Assembly (NCBI RefSeq): GCF_036785885.1
Contig: NC_092323.1
Span: 9,742,501 to 9,806,500 of the forward strand
Direction of reading: 5' to 3'
Origin: Coffea arabica
Taxonomy: Eukaryota > Streptophyta > Magnoliopsida > Gentianales > Rubiaceae
Length of the DNA: 64,000 nucleotides
A model generated the notes under the pieces. It was not told the origin of the DNA. It searched no databases and was given only the letters and a program-made list of their open reading frames with translations. Made by a program: the position numbers and the translations under genes. Below, piece after piece: positions 23,290 through 36,431 of this stretch; within the stretch, counting starts at the first letter, position 1, and each line of letters opens with the position of its first letter.

Positions 23290-23941
23290 CAAATGGTCGT
23301 GATGCTTATTGAGAAAAATGGTAAGATGCAATATATTTTTTTTCTTTGTTCTTTTTCTCTCCCTCTCTCTTTTTTTTTTTGCCTTCTTGAATGACTGTTA
23401 AAATACATGGGGTGTTGGGGATGACATTAACATGTTACACTATCTGTTCCCCCTTGGGTTTTATTTATTGTATCACTTCTGGAATTAAAGCTTATTATCT
23501 TCTGTTCAGAAGTGTGCAAAAAGGTTAACTTCCTAAAACTGGATTAAGTCAATTTGTACTGAGATCTGATCAATCAATTTGGATGTCCATTTATGAGCTA
23601 CCCGTGGGCAAATAATTATATGTCAAGACCTCCAATTCTGCTTTCAAGTAAAATCAGTGGTTAAATTTTCATGAAGGCTTTCCATTTATCTCTTTCCCCC
23701 CTAACATCAAGTTTTGTATTGAGCCCCAAAAATTCTGCATAACAGAGTATCCAAACAGGACTGCTATTTGCTGGATAGGAAATAGACTGCTTTAACATTT
23801 ACATCTGTAAATATTATATGCATTGTTCTGTGGAGTATTGAATTTCGGGGTTCATATAATCTTAAAAATCAACAAGCTTGATAGCTCTGGTTTTCTTCCG
23901 ATCACTTTAGATGATGGAAGTGCTTAGTTGAGAAAGATAGT
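23290..23941. other. Convergent 3' region, methyltransferase/peroxidase
   Basis: About 650 bp between two tail-to-tail genes; the two 3' UTRs must lie here. A CT-rich tract (CTCTCCCTCTCTC) sits near 23358. No reading frame or repeat recognised. Confidence 0.6.
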
Positions 23942-25422
23942 TTAGTTTACCACCCTACAGTCCTTTCTAATTTCTTGACCACCTGTGATGCTGCTCATCT
24001 TGATCATGGAACTTGAAAAGGCCTCATAGAAAGTTTCTTTTGAGGTCGCAAACTTTGAAACCAAGTCTTTCGTCTTTGGAGAAGTGAGTAAAGCCTGATC
24101 TGAAGAGAAGAGGCTCTTCCCTTGTAGAATCAACTTGTAGTATGTGTTGTCAAAAGTAGTTGACGATGGATCCATTGAGGTGCCTCCATTTTTTGTGCCA
24201 CTCTTGTTTGGACAAATGCTTTTCAAACTTGCTGCAAAGGATGGGTGTAGTGTAGGATCAATGTCATGGGTGGCGTTGAAATTGTGGATTCTGTTCTGGA
24301 ATGATGAGCAATGGGAAAAACCTATTGTGTGGCCACCTGCAAAGTGTGGAAGGAATAATTTTTTTAGTTTGTGAAGGTGGAAAGAAATGATGTGCAAGAC
24401 AGTTTGGAACTTGGTTCTATAACCTGAGAGAGCAACAAGGTCTTCCATGGACAGACCTCTCTGAGAGAAGCTTTGTTGGAGTTGTGATATATTGAAGAGT
24501 GGAGCTGGCATTTGTGTTGTTTCGCTAGCCTTAGATATCCTCCCATCTTTTCTTCCTTTGGGTACATCCCAATACGGCCCACCAGACTGTTGTATTAAAC
24601 ACAGTTTAACAACTATATTTTTGACTGAAATTGACCGTCAACTATGTTACATCAAATGTGTATTGGACGACATCAGTTCTGAATCCTAAACCACCATCCT
24701 GCTCTTTCTAAGGCCAATCAGCGCTTCAAAACTCTCTTATACTTTACCTTCATATGATTCTGGCCTCTATGTGGTGTTACATATTTTTGTTTCGCTTTCA
24801 GTGGGTCAAGATAGATTGATCACGTCTTATTAAAGGTGCAATATTTCATTGTAGTATCGGCAGAAGATGCATCTCTTGCAATATTTCGTATTTATTCTAT
24901 ACAATATTTATGGTTTACTTACCAGAACAACTGCATCTCTTGCAGCTGAAGCCAAGATATCAGCACAAGACACTACACCAGGGCAAAGAGCTTCCACTGC
25001 CTTCTTTGCATTGTCAATGACATAGAACGCATGCAAAGATTTATTAGGGGGTCCGTCCTTCTCAGCGCTGTTCTTCCCTTTGGAGTTCAACAGCACAGAA
25101 GCATCACAACCCTTCCGAACAAGCAAGTCATACAAATAAATATGAAAGTGTTAACTAGCGACAAAGAGTCGAGTTATGTGAGACAATTCAAGCCAAATGT
25201 TAACTAGGTCATACATACCCTGATAAAACAATCATGAAAATGCATCCTCAGTAGTGCTGCAGGCACCGTGTTGTCTTTCTTTGCAGCATCCTTTACAACC
25301 TCTGTTACAATGCTTTCGGCATTGGGGCATGTCTTTTCATAGTAATTCAAACTGAGCGCATGCCCTTGAGAGCAGACCAAACAGATGAAGAGGGAGATGG
25401 ACAATGAAACTAGGCAAGCCAT
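23942..25422 (-). CDS. PRX64: Class III peroxidase, PRX64-like
   Basis: Secreted plant haem peroxidase (EC 1.11.1.7). Four exons, 25219-25422, 24923-25111, 24424-24586 and 23942-24336, join to 316 residues, the family's usual length and four-exon plan. A signal peptide (about residues 1-22, ending QGHA) is followed by [11 protein letters not shown]. The distal haem site is RMHFHDCF (Arg about 59, His about 63). GCDASVLL and VSCADILA follow, and the proximal His lies in [11 protein letters not shown] (about 188). The conserved cysteines are present up to [35 protein letters not shown] and [16 protein letters not shown] closely match Arabidopsis PRX64, which acts in lignin formation at the Casparian strip. 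The donor of exon 3 is a weak GTTATA. The gene looks intact; a further copy is expected left of the window. Confidence 0.93.
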
Positions 25423-25480
25423 AGCACTATACAGATAAGGAGCTCTAGCAGGTATCTGACGCTTTTGTCACTTGTGTTGA

Positions 25481-25490
25481 TATATATATA
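25481..25490 (-). promoter_or_regulatory. TATA box of the PRX64-like gene
   Basis: On the minus strand CCCTATATATATATCAAC lies about 60 bp upstream of the ATG at 25422, which is the usual place for a plant TATA box with a short leader. It is the only strong TATA in the near upstream region. Confidence 0.65.
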
Positions 25491-26655
25491 GGGAGGAAAA
25501 AAAAGACAGCATGATTTGGATGTTGAATGGTTGGCTACTACATTGAATTCGGTAGCATAATTGTTGGCGTTTGATGATTAAGAGTGTGCTCTAAGCATCC
25601 TCAGCGCAAGTTTTGGTCTCTAATTCTGTTTTGTCTGTCCACCTTTTAGCCCCTCACTAGCACCGGTAAAACTTTGTTTATTGGAAACTCGTTACATCAA
25701 TGACTAGAAAGCAAAGCAATGGTTAAAATGAATAATAACTAGAAGCACACACTAGTTATTCTCTGGAAAAGTTCCTTCGGATTCTAGTACGCCAAGTCAA
25801 AAAGGAAAACAGGAAAAAATGATGGAACTTTTTACGTCTAGCCACTCTTGCTGGAGGTGCATTAGCAGGTTAGGGGTGGTTGGAATTGCTCCATCAATTT
25901 GTTACTTGATTCATCATGGATTATCATTACTCTCAAGTTTTAGCTTTTGTTGGTTATATGAATGGAATAACAGATATGAAGAGTTGGGGGTAGGGCTGCA
26001 TGAGGTTCGCAGACTGGATTTGGGATGTGACGTGATGTGATGTACTTTGGATTCAACTAATTGGGGTTGAGATGTCAATTTACCAATTTATTAAGTACAT
26101 GACAAGTTTAATTAAATTAGTCACATGCTTGTCTACTCATAAGTTTTTGATAATCATGTGAACGATTTTTCCATTACCTAAACAGCACCACCATCGTCGG
26201 ATCAAGGGTTCTTGTTTAGTTACATCTTGAAGGTACATTTACTTTTATCAACTACATATACCTGTTGTGCATAGTGCATACTACTACTACTACGTTGTCG
26301 TGAGATTTTGGTCCCCAGACGTATTTGGTTTGAATTTGATTTTTATTTTTATTTTTTTGCATACGTGACTTGTAATTAAAAGGTATTAATATATACACTG
26401 TCAGTGTAAACAAAATTAAGTTACTTATCAAAGTATAAAATTCAAGACATTTCATGTAGATTGTTCGTGTTAGTTTTAATTAATTAAATTAATGGATCAA
26501 GAAAAATGTTGTTAGCTACTTTTTTCTTTTTAAGTTAAATTACATTGACGTAAAATCCGGGATTACATGACATTGACGAAATCATTTTATACCTCATTAA
26601 ACAATTTAATATGCCAGGAGATTTCAAAATGAACACACAACACTTTGGGTGTTTT
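25491..26655. other. Divergent intergenic region, peroxidase/ESF1
   Basis: About 1.2 kb between the divergently oriented peroxidase (-) and ESF1 (+) genes. The left half is peroxidase promoter, and the middle (about 26250-26640) is AT-rich. No gene, RNA or well-formed transposon was recognised. Confidence 0.55.
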
Positions 26656-26866
26656 TGGGCCTTTGTTTAGGCTGCTACTACGAGTTAACAGTTTCTTTTC
26701 CCGGCAGTCATTTCTTTGGGCTCAGGAGCCCAACAATTAGGTTCCTATTTTCCGCAACCCGAAATATGGTTCCAAAGTCCAAACCGCATCCGCCCCAAGT
26801 CCGGAACCCGATCCAGATTCGCCGTTGCCTCTAGTTCTCCTGCTAGAATCCTGGGATGTAGGGTTT
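26656..26866 (+). promoter_or_regulatory. ESF1 promoter: three site II motifs and a telo-box
   Basis: TGGGCC at 26656-26661, TGGGCT at 26717-26722, inverted AGCCCA at 26727-26732 and TAGGGTTT (telo-box, AAACCCTA on the other strand) at 26859-26866, about 122 bp before the ATG. TGGGCY site II elements combined with a telo-box are the known signature of plant promoters for ribosomal-protein and ribosome-biogenesis genes, where TCP-type factors and telo-box binders act. The combination fits ESF1's role. Confidence 0.7.
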
Positions 26867-26987
26867 TGTTAGCTGGATGGAGCAGAGCTAAAAAGTAAAA
26901 ACAAGACCGCCGATTGACATAGACCTCCGACGAATTCTGCTGGGTTTTGCTGAAATTTCTCCGGCGACGGAAAAAGAGCGCATTTCC

Positions 26988-29900
26988 ATGGGGTCCAAAG
27001 GCAAGAACAAGAAGAATATGACTAAGCCTGACGGTGACGCCACCGCCAACCACCGTAATGATGGAAAAATCATCACCGATGCTCGTTTCGCATCCTTACA
27101 CTCGGACCCTAGGTTTAGGGAGCCACCGAAGCATAAAGCCAAGGTTGCGATTGATTCTCGCTTTAACCGCATGTTTACTGACAAGGATTTCGCTACCTCA
27201 AAAGCTCGCACTGATAAGAGGGGCAAACAGAAGAAGAATGACTCCGCTGCTAACTCTTTGAGGCATTATTATCGCCTCGAAGAGGAGGAAGAAGGAGCGA
27301 AAGAGAGGAGTTTGGGAAAGGAATTGGTGAAGAATGAGGAGAGCGGAGAAAGTGAGAGTGAGGGTGTTGAAAGTGATGAAGAAAGTGAGAGTGTGAACGT
27401 GGAGAAAGGGAGCTTGAAGCTGGAAAATGAGTCCGAAACATCGGATTCTGAGGAGGAGGAAGAAGAAGAAGAGGAAGCTGAGAGTGATGACTCGATGAGT
27501 ACTACTTCGGATTCAGATGAGGCGTACGAAGAGGAAGAAGATACTTTTGGGCTGGTAAAAATGAATAATGCAGGTTGAATTTATATAATTTGGGGAACTT
27601 TGTTCGAAAATTTTAAATGTTTAACCTTTTATTTGTGCGGAGCAGGAGGAGACTGTTCCGGAAATTGATAAGGAGACGCATAGGCTTGCGGTTGTCAACA
27701 TGGATTGGAGTCAAGTCAAGGTTAGTAGTATTGAAGATTCTAAGGTTTGTATTAATATAGGGGAAGAGATTGTGTAAAGAATATCTTGATGGTTTGTTAT
27801 CTTTTTCTTGATCGATACATGTCGTCTGGGAGACTGCATTTTCTATGACTTGAAGGTATTTTAATTGGTGTCTTAGACTCTATAGAACCCCAACAAAGAG
27901 AGGAAAATGAGCTCATGTTGTATCCTGCATGTAATTGGTGTTGTGTTTTTCGTGGACTTGAGCTTAGAATGTTGATTTTTGCACTGAAACTAGATTGTTT
28001 CCTGTAGGCAGTTGATTTGTATGTCTCGCTAAGTTCGTTTCTTCCTAGAGGTGGTCAAATTATGTCAGTGGCAGTCTACCCATCTGAGTTTGGGCTCAAA
28101 CGAATGGAAGAGGAGGCGATTCATGGTCCTGTTGGGCTATTTGAAGATGACAAAAAGAATAATCAAAATGATGAGGATGAAGATGATGATGATGATGAAA
28201 TTGACAATGAGAAATTGCGTACTTATGAATTAAGTAGGCTAAGGTGACATGTCTGCTCTCCTATATGTGCATATACATACCTTTTATTGTGTCTGTTTTT
28301 CCACCGCTTGAGTTTAATTTCAAAATCTGTTATCTTTACTTTGTAGTTGTGTAGCTTTGGTTTTCAGAATAAAAACCTATGGCATGTGTTGTTTCTTGTT
28401 ATCTATTTTCCAAATTTCATCCTGATTCATTTGTAATAGCTTTGCTATGCTTCCTGAATGTTTATATGATAAAACAATCTCTTTCCTGCCTGGTGGTTAA
28501 AAGAGTGATTGCTCTCTCTCTCTCTCTCTCTCTGTGCGCGCGTGTCCACATGCATCTATCTGTATTCGTGTATGCCTTTATGCCTGTGGGTGTGTGCAAA
28601 TTCACACATGGAGTATAAGTTTCTCTGGTGTTTCCACTTATATTTCAGGTACTACTATGCTGTGGTGGAATGCGATTCAATTGCTACTGCAGATTACCTC
28701 TATAGGACTTGTGATGGAGTAGAGTTTGAGAGATCATCCACTATGCTTGATTTGAGGTTTGTACCAGATAAAATGGAATTTAAGCATCAACCACGTGATG
28801 TTGCAAAGCATGTAAGTCTTTGTCCTTATTCTTAATGCATAGCTTATACTTGTTCTGCAGCGAAGTGCTCGGCCAATAAGATAGCTCTTCAAAGAGGTTT
28901 CTTGCCCCAGGTCAATTAAACACTGTTATTTAGTTTATTAGATTGAATAATTTGAGATTGCCTTTCCTTTCATTAGGCACCAGCAGACTATGAAGGATTG
29001 GACTTTCAAACTCGAGCACTTCAGCAAAGTAAGATTCATCTGACATGGGATGATGATGAGCCACAGCGTGCAAAAACCTTGAAGCGAAAATTTAACGATG
29101 ATCAGGTACTTTGATTTTCATTTCAACTCAACGATGATCCGGTGTTTATTTTTGCTACTGGTTTGGGAAGCAACATGTGATTATATACTGTTTGTGCATC
29201 TTTGTGCTTCTTGCTGCAAAACATGCATAGTCAGAGCATGATCCAACGTCTTTAAAGTCATAGTGCTTTGATTAATGGAAGTATTATTTCTACATAACCG
29301 GGTAAGTTTTATACAACTGGCATTGATGCGGTTCTCCTCTTTCAGCTTGCTGAGTTAGAGTTCCAGGAGTTTTTGGCTTCTGATGAGAGTGATAGTGATG
29401 AGAGTGAGAACAATGATGGCATGCAAAATGGATCATTTGTAAAACAGAAGAAGCAGGATATGTACCGTGCTCTTCTCCAGTCAGGGGATGGCTCAGATGA
29501 AAATGATGAGAAGTACCAGGACATGGAGGTAACGTTCAATACTGGTTTAGAAGATTTAAGTAAACGGATTTTGGAAAAGAAAGACAGAAAATCAGAGAAT
29601 GTTTGGGACGCTATCCTTAGAGAGAGACGTGAGAAAAAGAAGGCCAGGAAAAATAGATCGAAAGATTCATCAGAAGATGAGAGCATTGATACTGATAATG
29701 AACCTGCAGAAGAAACTGATGACTTTTTTCTTGAAGAATGTTCTGGAAAAGAAAGTAAGGTTTCTCAAGGTAGAAATGCGAGAAAAGAGCAGCAGAATGA
29801 AGATGCATCTCGAGAAGCTGAAGCAAGTAGAGCAGAACTTGAATTGTTACTTGCTGACGATAAGGGAGCAGATTCCGGCTTGAAAGGCTACAATCTGAAA

Positions 29901-30578
29901 CGCAAGAAGATGAAAGGGAAAATGGGTAAAGAAATTCCCGATGAAGGGAAGCTGCCAACTATTGACTATGATGATCCTAGGTTTTCAACCCTGTTCACTT
30001 CACCGCTTTTTGCTCTGGATCCCACGGATCCTCAGTTCAAACGGTACTTCTTTTACTGCACATTTGGTCAACGTTTCCAGTTTTATGATGACTTGTGTAC
30101 TTGACCCTCTTCATTTCTTCTTCACCAATATTGTCTGGATTTTAGAATATTTTCCTGATAATCAATCAATATTTTTCCAGTATAATCTATATAGCGATTT
30201 TGACATGTTATTTTCTGAAAGTTACTGCTTGCTCTGTGGCTTCATCTGATGAGGTGTCTCCTCTTTTTTTTTTTTTTTTTTTTTTACAGGAGCGCAGCTT
30301 ATGCACGACAAATGGCAAATAGACAACAGAAGAGCGAGTCCGAGAACAACAGGGTAAAGGAGCCGTCAGAAACACTTGGACAAGTTTTGGTGTCTAGTAA
30401 GACACAGAACGATGACAATCGCGAGTTGCACCGTTGTCTGCCGCCTGCAAAGAAAGAGAAGCTGGAATTGTCCTCATTAGTTAGGTCAATTAAGATGAAA
30501 TCAAAACAGATTCCCCTTCATGATAAAGTGCTAGGAAAAAACCGCCACCTGAAAATAAAAGCAAGCAAGAGCAAGTAG
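26988..30578 (+). CDS. ESF1: ESF1 pre-rRNA processing factor (complete)
   Basis: Nucleolar factor for 18S rRNA maturation; yeast Esf1p is an SSU-processome component. Seven exons, 26988-27554, 27646-27720, 28008-28243, 28649-28811, 28977-29105, 29346-30043 and 30290-30578, join to 718 residues. The N-terminus has the family motif [18 protein letters not shown] and [14 protein letters not shown] long acidic Glu/Ser-rich stretch follows (about residues 90-180). The core domain begins [21 protein letters not shown], then [13 protein letters not shown], and contains the conserved [10 protein letters not shown] and AADYEGLDF-like region. More acidic/lysine-rich sequence follows. A NUC153-type motif ([11 protein letters not shown]...[14 protein letters not shown]) lies near 588-640, before a basic tail. 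The last intron ends in T22 plus ACAG. The tandem-duplication copy of its 3' end is at 1-741. Confidence 0.92.
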
Positions 30579-31451
30579 GTTAACCACTATTTCTATACGG
30601 ATATTTAGGCAGTGTTGCGAGGATGGCGAAAGTTTAAAAAGTTCTGAGGGACAAAGCAAGTAGTATCCTCTATACATGGGTGTAGGAGTTGGGGTATTTT
30701 TCTGTTTTTGGTCAGATAAACGAAGGGCATTTCTGTATGGTTTTCCTCAATTTAAAAGTCTTGGTTAACTTGTACTCATTTGTTCATATTACGCGCTCAA
30801 TTCATTTTTCTTTTCTTCTTTATGTTTTTTGTTTTTACTCCAACTGAATGTTGATGCTGCAGGATTTCATTAGTTTCGCTGTTGTTATCTTCATTCATAT
30901 TTTTTTGTTGGGGGCTGTCAAAATCTTCAGTCACATTCCTTTCTCTTGAATTTTCTATCTGTATTCATGTTGATCGCTAACCAGGTTACAATCTCATCTG
31001 TCCTACTCGTTTTCTCCAGCCTGGATTTCAATCACGATCTGCACGATATCGTTTCATTTATGCTCTGACAAGTTAAAATCAACTTCAAATTGTCTAAAAC
31101 TAACGCAATCAAAATGTAAAATAAGCTTTGCAAGGTCAGTTTAATGATTTCCTCAGGTCGAATAAAAAGAAAAAGAATTAAAAGGGAGTCATCAAGAGTA
31201 CGCTACACTTCAAAGGGTTATCTGGAATTACCGACAATAGCCATATCAAGTATATATATATATGCCTTCGAAAAGTAATATGTATCCATCAATCAAACAA
31301 TAATGTATATTCACAGCTAAAAGTACGACAGATCAATCTCAATATAGCCGAGACGGCTGCAAAACTAGCATATTGTAATGGTATTAAATCTATCCAGTGG
31401 AAATGCTACTGCTACAAAATACTGCTCAATTCCACACAAGCGGTTGCAGCC
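30579..31451. other. Convergent 3' intergenic region ESF1/AP1 (copy 2)
   Basis: Second copy of 742-1614; no difference seen. It contains the two facing 3' UTRs and nothing else I can name. Confidence 0.7.
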
Positions 31452-34400
31452 TCAGTAAGAAAGAATAATCAAATAATGGCTCAACAGGCAAAACAGAAAG
31501 ACAAGGATTTTGCAAGATATGGAGTTCGAATCCGGTGCATTGCTCCCCGGGGGTGATTGTGTTGGAATTGCAGTTGCCACAGGAGAAGTACTTCCCTTTC
31601 CAGATGTGGCTTCTGGCACGAGAGTTGAGGGTGAAGGAGCTTGGGTACCGTTCCGTTGGTTAACGGGCAATGTGTTTGATCCATTCTTAGTTTGCACATC
31701 ATCGTAGCCTGAGAACAATGCTTTCATTTAAGGGCAGAGAGTTGCAAACTTCTAATATGTTGCATGAGGCAAAAGAAAAAGTGAACTCACAGTTAGATGG
31801 CTTCCATCCCAGAGTCATGTTCTCGCGGTTGAAAACTACCCGATAACCAGTCATGAAATTTTCTGGCCAAAAATCAACAAATTGTTTTGTCAGAGCTAGA
31901 AATTAATATGTGAATGCATGACTCAAAACAAAATACATGGAAGTTCAACTGGAACCGAAAACAAGCGAGCAGGACTTTCTTTTTTCTTTTTTTTTCCTTT
32001 TTTAAAAAAAAAGGGGGAATAGGACTTTGATATAACTTTCCAACAAACTTTGAAGAATTCAATATCAAACTCTGTATCGTGTCACCATAGATAGTCTTAT
32101 GATCAGATAAGTATTACAAGACGGACCAGTGAAAACGAAAAAGAATCTTACATCCTAATATGTTAACATGGAACTAGTACTGATATAAGCAATAAATTAA
32201 CACACAAACTAGTGGTATAAGGGAATGGCATCACTCTACTGAAGAAAACAAGAGGAATATATAAAATAAACCAACTCACTTTTCCTTTTTGTTTACAATG
32301 GGAAGGGGAGACATTAGTGGCAGTCAGTTTCGTGTATTTATGTTCTGATTATATTAACAATGAAACTTAGTGGTACTTACGTCCGATGATGTTGACATCC
32401 CCACTTTTAACAACTGCCAAACAATATATATATCTATTATTCTGCACATCAGAAAATGGGTTATTACAATCAAGAGAAAATCCCAAGGTATCCAACTTTG
32501 TGAAATGTAATTACCGAAAGTTGAAATATTTCCGATGGATTAGTGATCGAAAATGGATCTCCCCCTTTCATCGTCAAATTCAGAGAGGGCATGTCAAAGC
32601 CTGTTTCATTGGGACTGCATGAAAAGAAAGAGTCAGTCTACAAGGTTCCCAGGGTAAAATGAACGACCACGAGGTGAAGTATTGTTAAATGATGTTGTGA
32701 GAATGAAATTACCTTAGATTATAGCAAAATTCAAAAGGAATTTGGGAATCAGATGGATAACGTGGCTGTTGGACCCGAGAATTGAACTGCCAAAAAACAT
32801 AGAAGCAAGATAGTTTGTAATCCTTGAAAGCAGACCACATCATATTTATGTAAAATATCATGAAAACTTCCTAGTAACTTACATTCTCGGTTATAATTGA
32901 GTAAGCTGGGTCATTGACATATGTAAATGAGGTGCCAGAATCAAAAATAGCAGTGAAATCAACATCTGTGATATTCTCTCCCACAGCTATTTGCGTAATG
33001 CTTATGTTGTAAGCTGGGCTGATAGAAAATACAGGGGGGGAAAAGGTAATGAAGAGAAAAATAAAATTTAGTAGAATTTTGGAAGTCCTTTAATCTGAAG
33101 AAAAGTAATTGGTGGCTAAGTGAGTGAAATTGGTACTAGAATATACAAAGCGAACAGGAGCTGCTTACTGTAGTTGATGAAGATTGAATGGTGTTTCTCC
33201 TTGGTCTGTACTTCCTTTATCTCCAAAAACAATTCTTCCAACTCCATCATTCCCAAAACACATCGAAAAAGAATTTGCAGCTAGCCCTTTGCTTGCTAAT
33301 GTGCTAGGAACTGATATAGTGTCCATACCTAGACCAAACAGACCATTGGGAGCAGCACCATCCAAAAATCCACCAGTTTGAACTATTCCACAGCTGAAAT
33401 AGAAGAAGCATCATGAGTCAATGTCATGTGCAAGTAGAAAGGCCATGGACAAAATATTGCCCAATAATCAGCTGTGAGTGCAAACTACAAGGAGACATGA
33501 TTAAGGACATAGATATATGAGATAACGAGCAGCAGCTAAGAAGGCAGATAAAAGTCCAGACAAACTCATTAGTTGAAACAATAATAAAAAATAAAAAAAA
33601 AGGCAATCTAGGAATCTAAAAATGCCTCGTATAGACCATAAATGTAGTCCCCAGAGCGAGGATAACAATAAAACTTCAGCTACTCAGAGCATCAGGAAAA
33701 AGAAGAAGAAAAAGAAAAAAGAAAACTTGAATTAATTCACCATTTGGATTAGAAATATAATATGTCTGCTGCATCAATGTGAAATCCTCCTTTAAGACAG
33801 CAACATAAGATTCATGAAAGTATTAGTCTCTTCAGAATTTTATTGATCAACGATGAGCTCCTCAAACAAAAACAGGTAATCATACTATGAATTAATAATA
33901 CTCACCCCAATGTAATTGGCGCATCAACAACTTTCTGCTGACTATCATCCGTAGCCAAGTGCAAAACATCCTCAACTAACAACCCTGTAGATGAAGTGTT
34001 GCCGGAAAGGTAACTAACTTCATAAGCACAAGCCTTGCGTGAAGCTGAGCATGCTCTTCTTCGTGCATCACACATTGTACTGTTGCACGGAACAGTCATG
34101 CCAGTTGAGGATGTATCCAGACTGTACATGTTTAAATCAATTCGCTGCTTGAAAAGAAAGAGCGAAAAAAAAAATGAATAACAGAAAACTGGCTATGGAA
34201 GACAGGCTCAAAATTTAAAAAAAATAAATAAAAATAGTACAAATAAATTTGGCAATAGAAGTATTAATTAAATTTTTCAACTTTTTAGACAGCAAAATTG
34301 GCTGATGAAGTTTGAACCTGGTATTGCACAATGCTAGAATTTTGATTAACAAGATAATAGAAATTTATGGTGCCAATCAAGCTTGCGCAATGCACAGTTA

Positions 34401-36431
34401 AAATTAAGGTACTGGTAATTATTGCTTCCCAAAGGAAAAGTGTGACATCCACCAGAATCTTGGATGAAATGTCCAATCGAAAAAAACTTTATAGTTAGTC
34501 ATATGGCATAAAAATTGGGGAAAAGAAAAACCCAACTGCCACTAAACATAGCGGAAAAAGAAGCCAAGCAGTCCACTTGTTGCTATTTTTCTTCCCCAGC
34601 AGCAAGTTCTTAATTACCAATACAGCAAGATGAAGATATCCATATTTGCAAATTAATCTAAGACATAGTTATCATTTCAAGTGATAAAATGTGAAATTAA
34701 AATCTAAATAAATTAACATACTTGTCCTGATCTTGTCACCAAGCCACGCACACAACTGGTACAATCACAAGGCAGCCAAAACAAGTCACTTCCAGTATCG
34801 AGTGCGACCAAGAACCACAATTCTGGTGTTCCAACGGAGACATTTGCATAGTACAAACTGCAAGTTCAGGAAAAAAAAAAAAAAAGAGAGAGAGAGCAAA
34901 GGAAAAATATTGGTCAATTGCACATTTATTTTTTCAAGGAAGATTAAATTACTCATGCTGTATAATCTTGGTTTAGTCCATTAAATATCTGTCACCCCAT
35001 GAACGCTTATTAATGTTTTGCAAAGTAGGAAATTAAAGGTGAAAAATTATTAAAACTGGCCAGAAAAAGGAAAAGAGAAGAGAATTCATAATGTTAAGTT
35101 TAAAAAGCTCTTTCGCTCGTAAAACTGGAATCTTTTTATAGAGACAGAAACACCAAAGGAACAAAAGCAACACAGAAATCTAAATACCGAAAAAAAAAAG
35201 GATTTCCAACCAGCAAACAGATAAAGTGCTACAGTTTTTAAACTAGAGCTCGCTAGCCTTGTAAAAGAAATATGATAAAATAAAGGTGGTTCTGATTAAT
35301 GAAAATTTTTTTTTAAAAAAAAAAGTACAACAGAATACGGGAAGAAAAGGAGGCTTTAATGATTTCCACAAATCCTTTGAGCACTATCTTCGTCAAATTG
35401 CCTTTCAAGAAGAGAGTTTGTTTAAAACCAGCATTCAAACCCATGCTATGTAAGGGTTTATATTTCAATTCAAAACAGTAATATATGTTCGAAACCAGCA
35501 TTCAACCTCTTCCATTTCCTTTTCCCCAACTCCTCTATTCTTCTTCTACCAGAATAAAGCAAAATATTACAGTTTTTCATTTAAGATATATTATGCTATC
35601 AAAAAGCTTTCGCTTATGACAACTACATATACACATATGTATATACTATGTTGTGTTTGCGTTGGGATTTTCTTTTTTTAAATAGTAGTAATTAAGAATG
35701 GCATTTCCCACCTCTATCAGTCTCCGAGTCCTAATTTCTATAGTTTTATTAAAAACATAATTTAACATATTGTAAATGGTTCACTACTATATAAATAAAT
35801 TTGGCGAGTAAAATATAAAAATGAAAATTCAATACAAAATTAAAAAAAAAAAACCAAATTTAGTTCTTTTTCAGATTAATTTTGAATTGGCATCCAAACT
35901 CAGAGCTAACATTTGAAGTAAAAGAAAAAATTTCCATAACTTGTAATTTGGTTTTACACTTTTAAAATATACTTACATTCGTACTTTCAAAATGAAATTG
36001 AAAAGATAAAATTTGAAGCAAAATAAAACCATAACCTGCAATTTGGTTTATCATTTTTAGAATATATTTTAAACATATAAATCCATAATTAGATAGAAGA
36101 AAAAGGGAAGGGAAATGAAACTTTACAATCCCAAGGAATTAAGGCGGAGGGTGTCATTGCCAGCGACGAAGGTGACAGGGGTGGTGGTGCCGGCGAGGTA
36201 GCGACCCCGGTTGTAGCGATCACGGTGGGCCATGGCGGCGTAGTAGTCGAAAGAATGTTTTTCCGGCAAGCCATCAAAGTCGAAAATACTCCTAACCGGG
36301 TTAGAGTATCTGTGATGGATATCAAACCCGAAGGTCCCAGAAGCAGAACCACTAGCTTCAGAGCTGTGTATGCCCGAGATTAGCATAATGAAACCCATAA
36401 AAACCAAAACTTTACCATCTACAAAAACCAT
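31452..36431 (-). CDS. Aspartyl protease AP1, GPI-anchored type (copy 2)
   Basis: Second copy of the 534-residue protease at 1615-6594, with exons shifted by 29,837: 36127-36431, 34722-34857, 33906-34144, 33169-33393, 32883-33018, 32713-32786, 32515-32614, 32381-32441, 31791-31862 and 31452-31708. All ten exons, splice sites, the two catalytic aspartates (DTGSD, DSGTS) and the hydrophobic C-terminal tail are kept, so both copies look functional. Because about 5 kb of 5' flank is duplicated as well, both copies should carry the same promoter. With no sequence differences seen, transcripts of the two copies could not be told apart. Confidence 0.9.
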
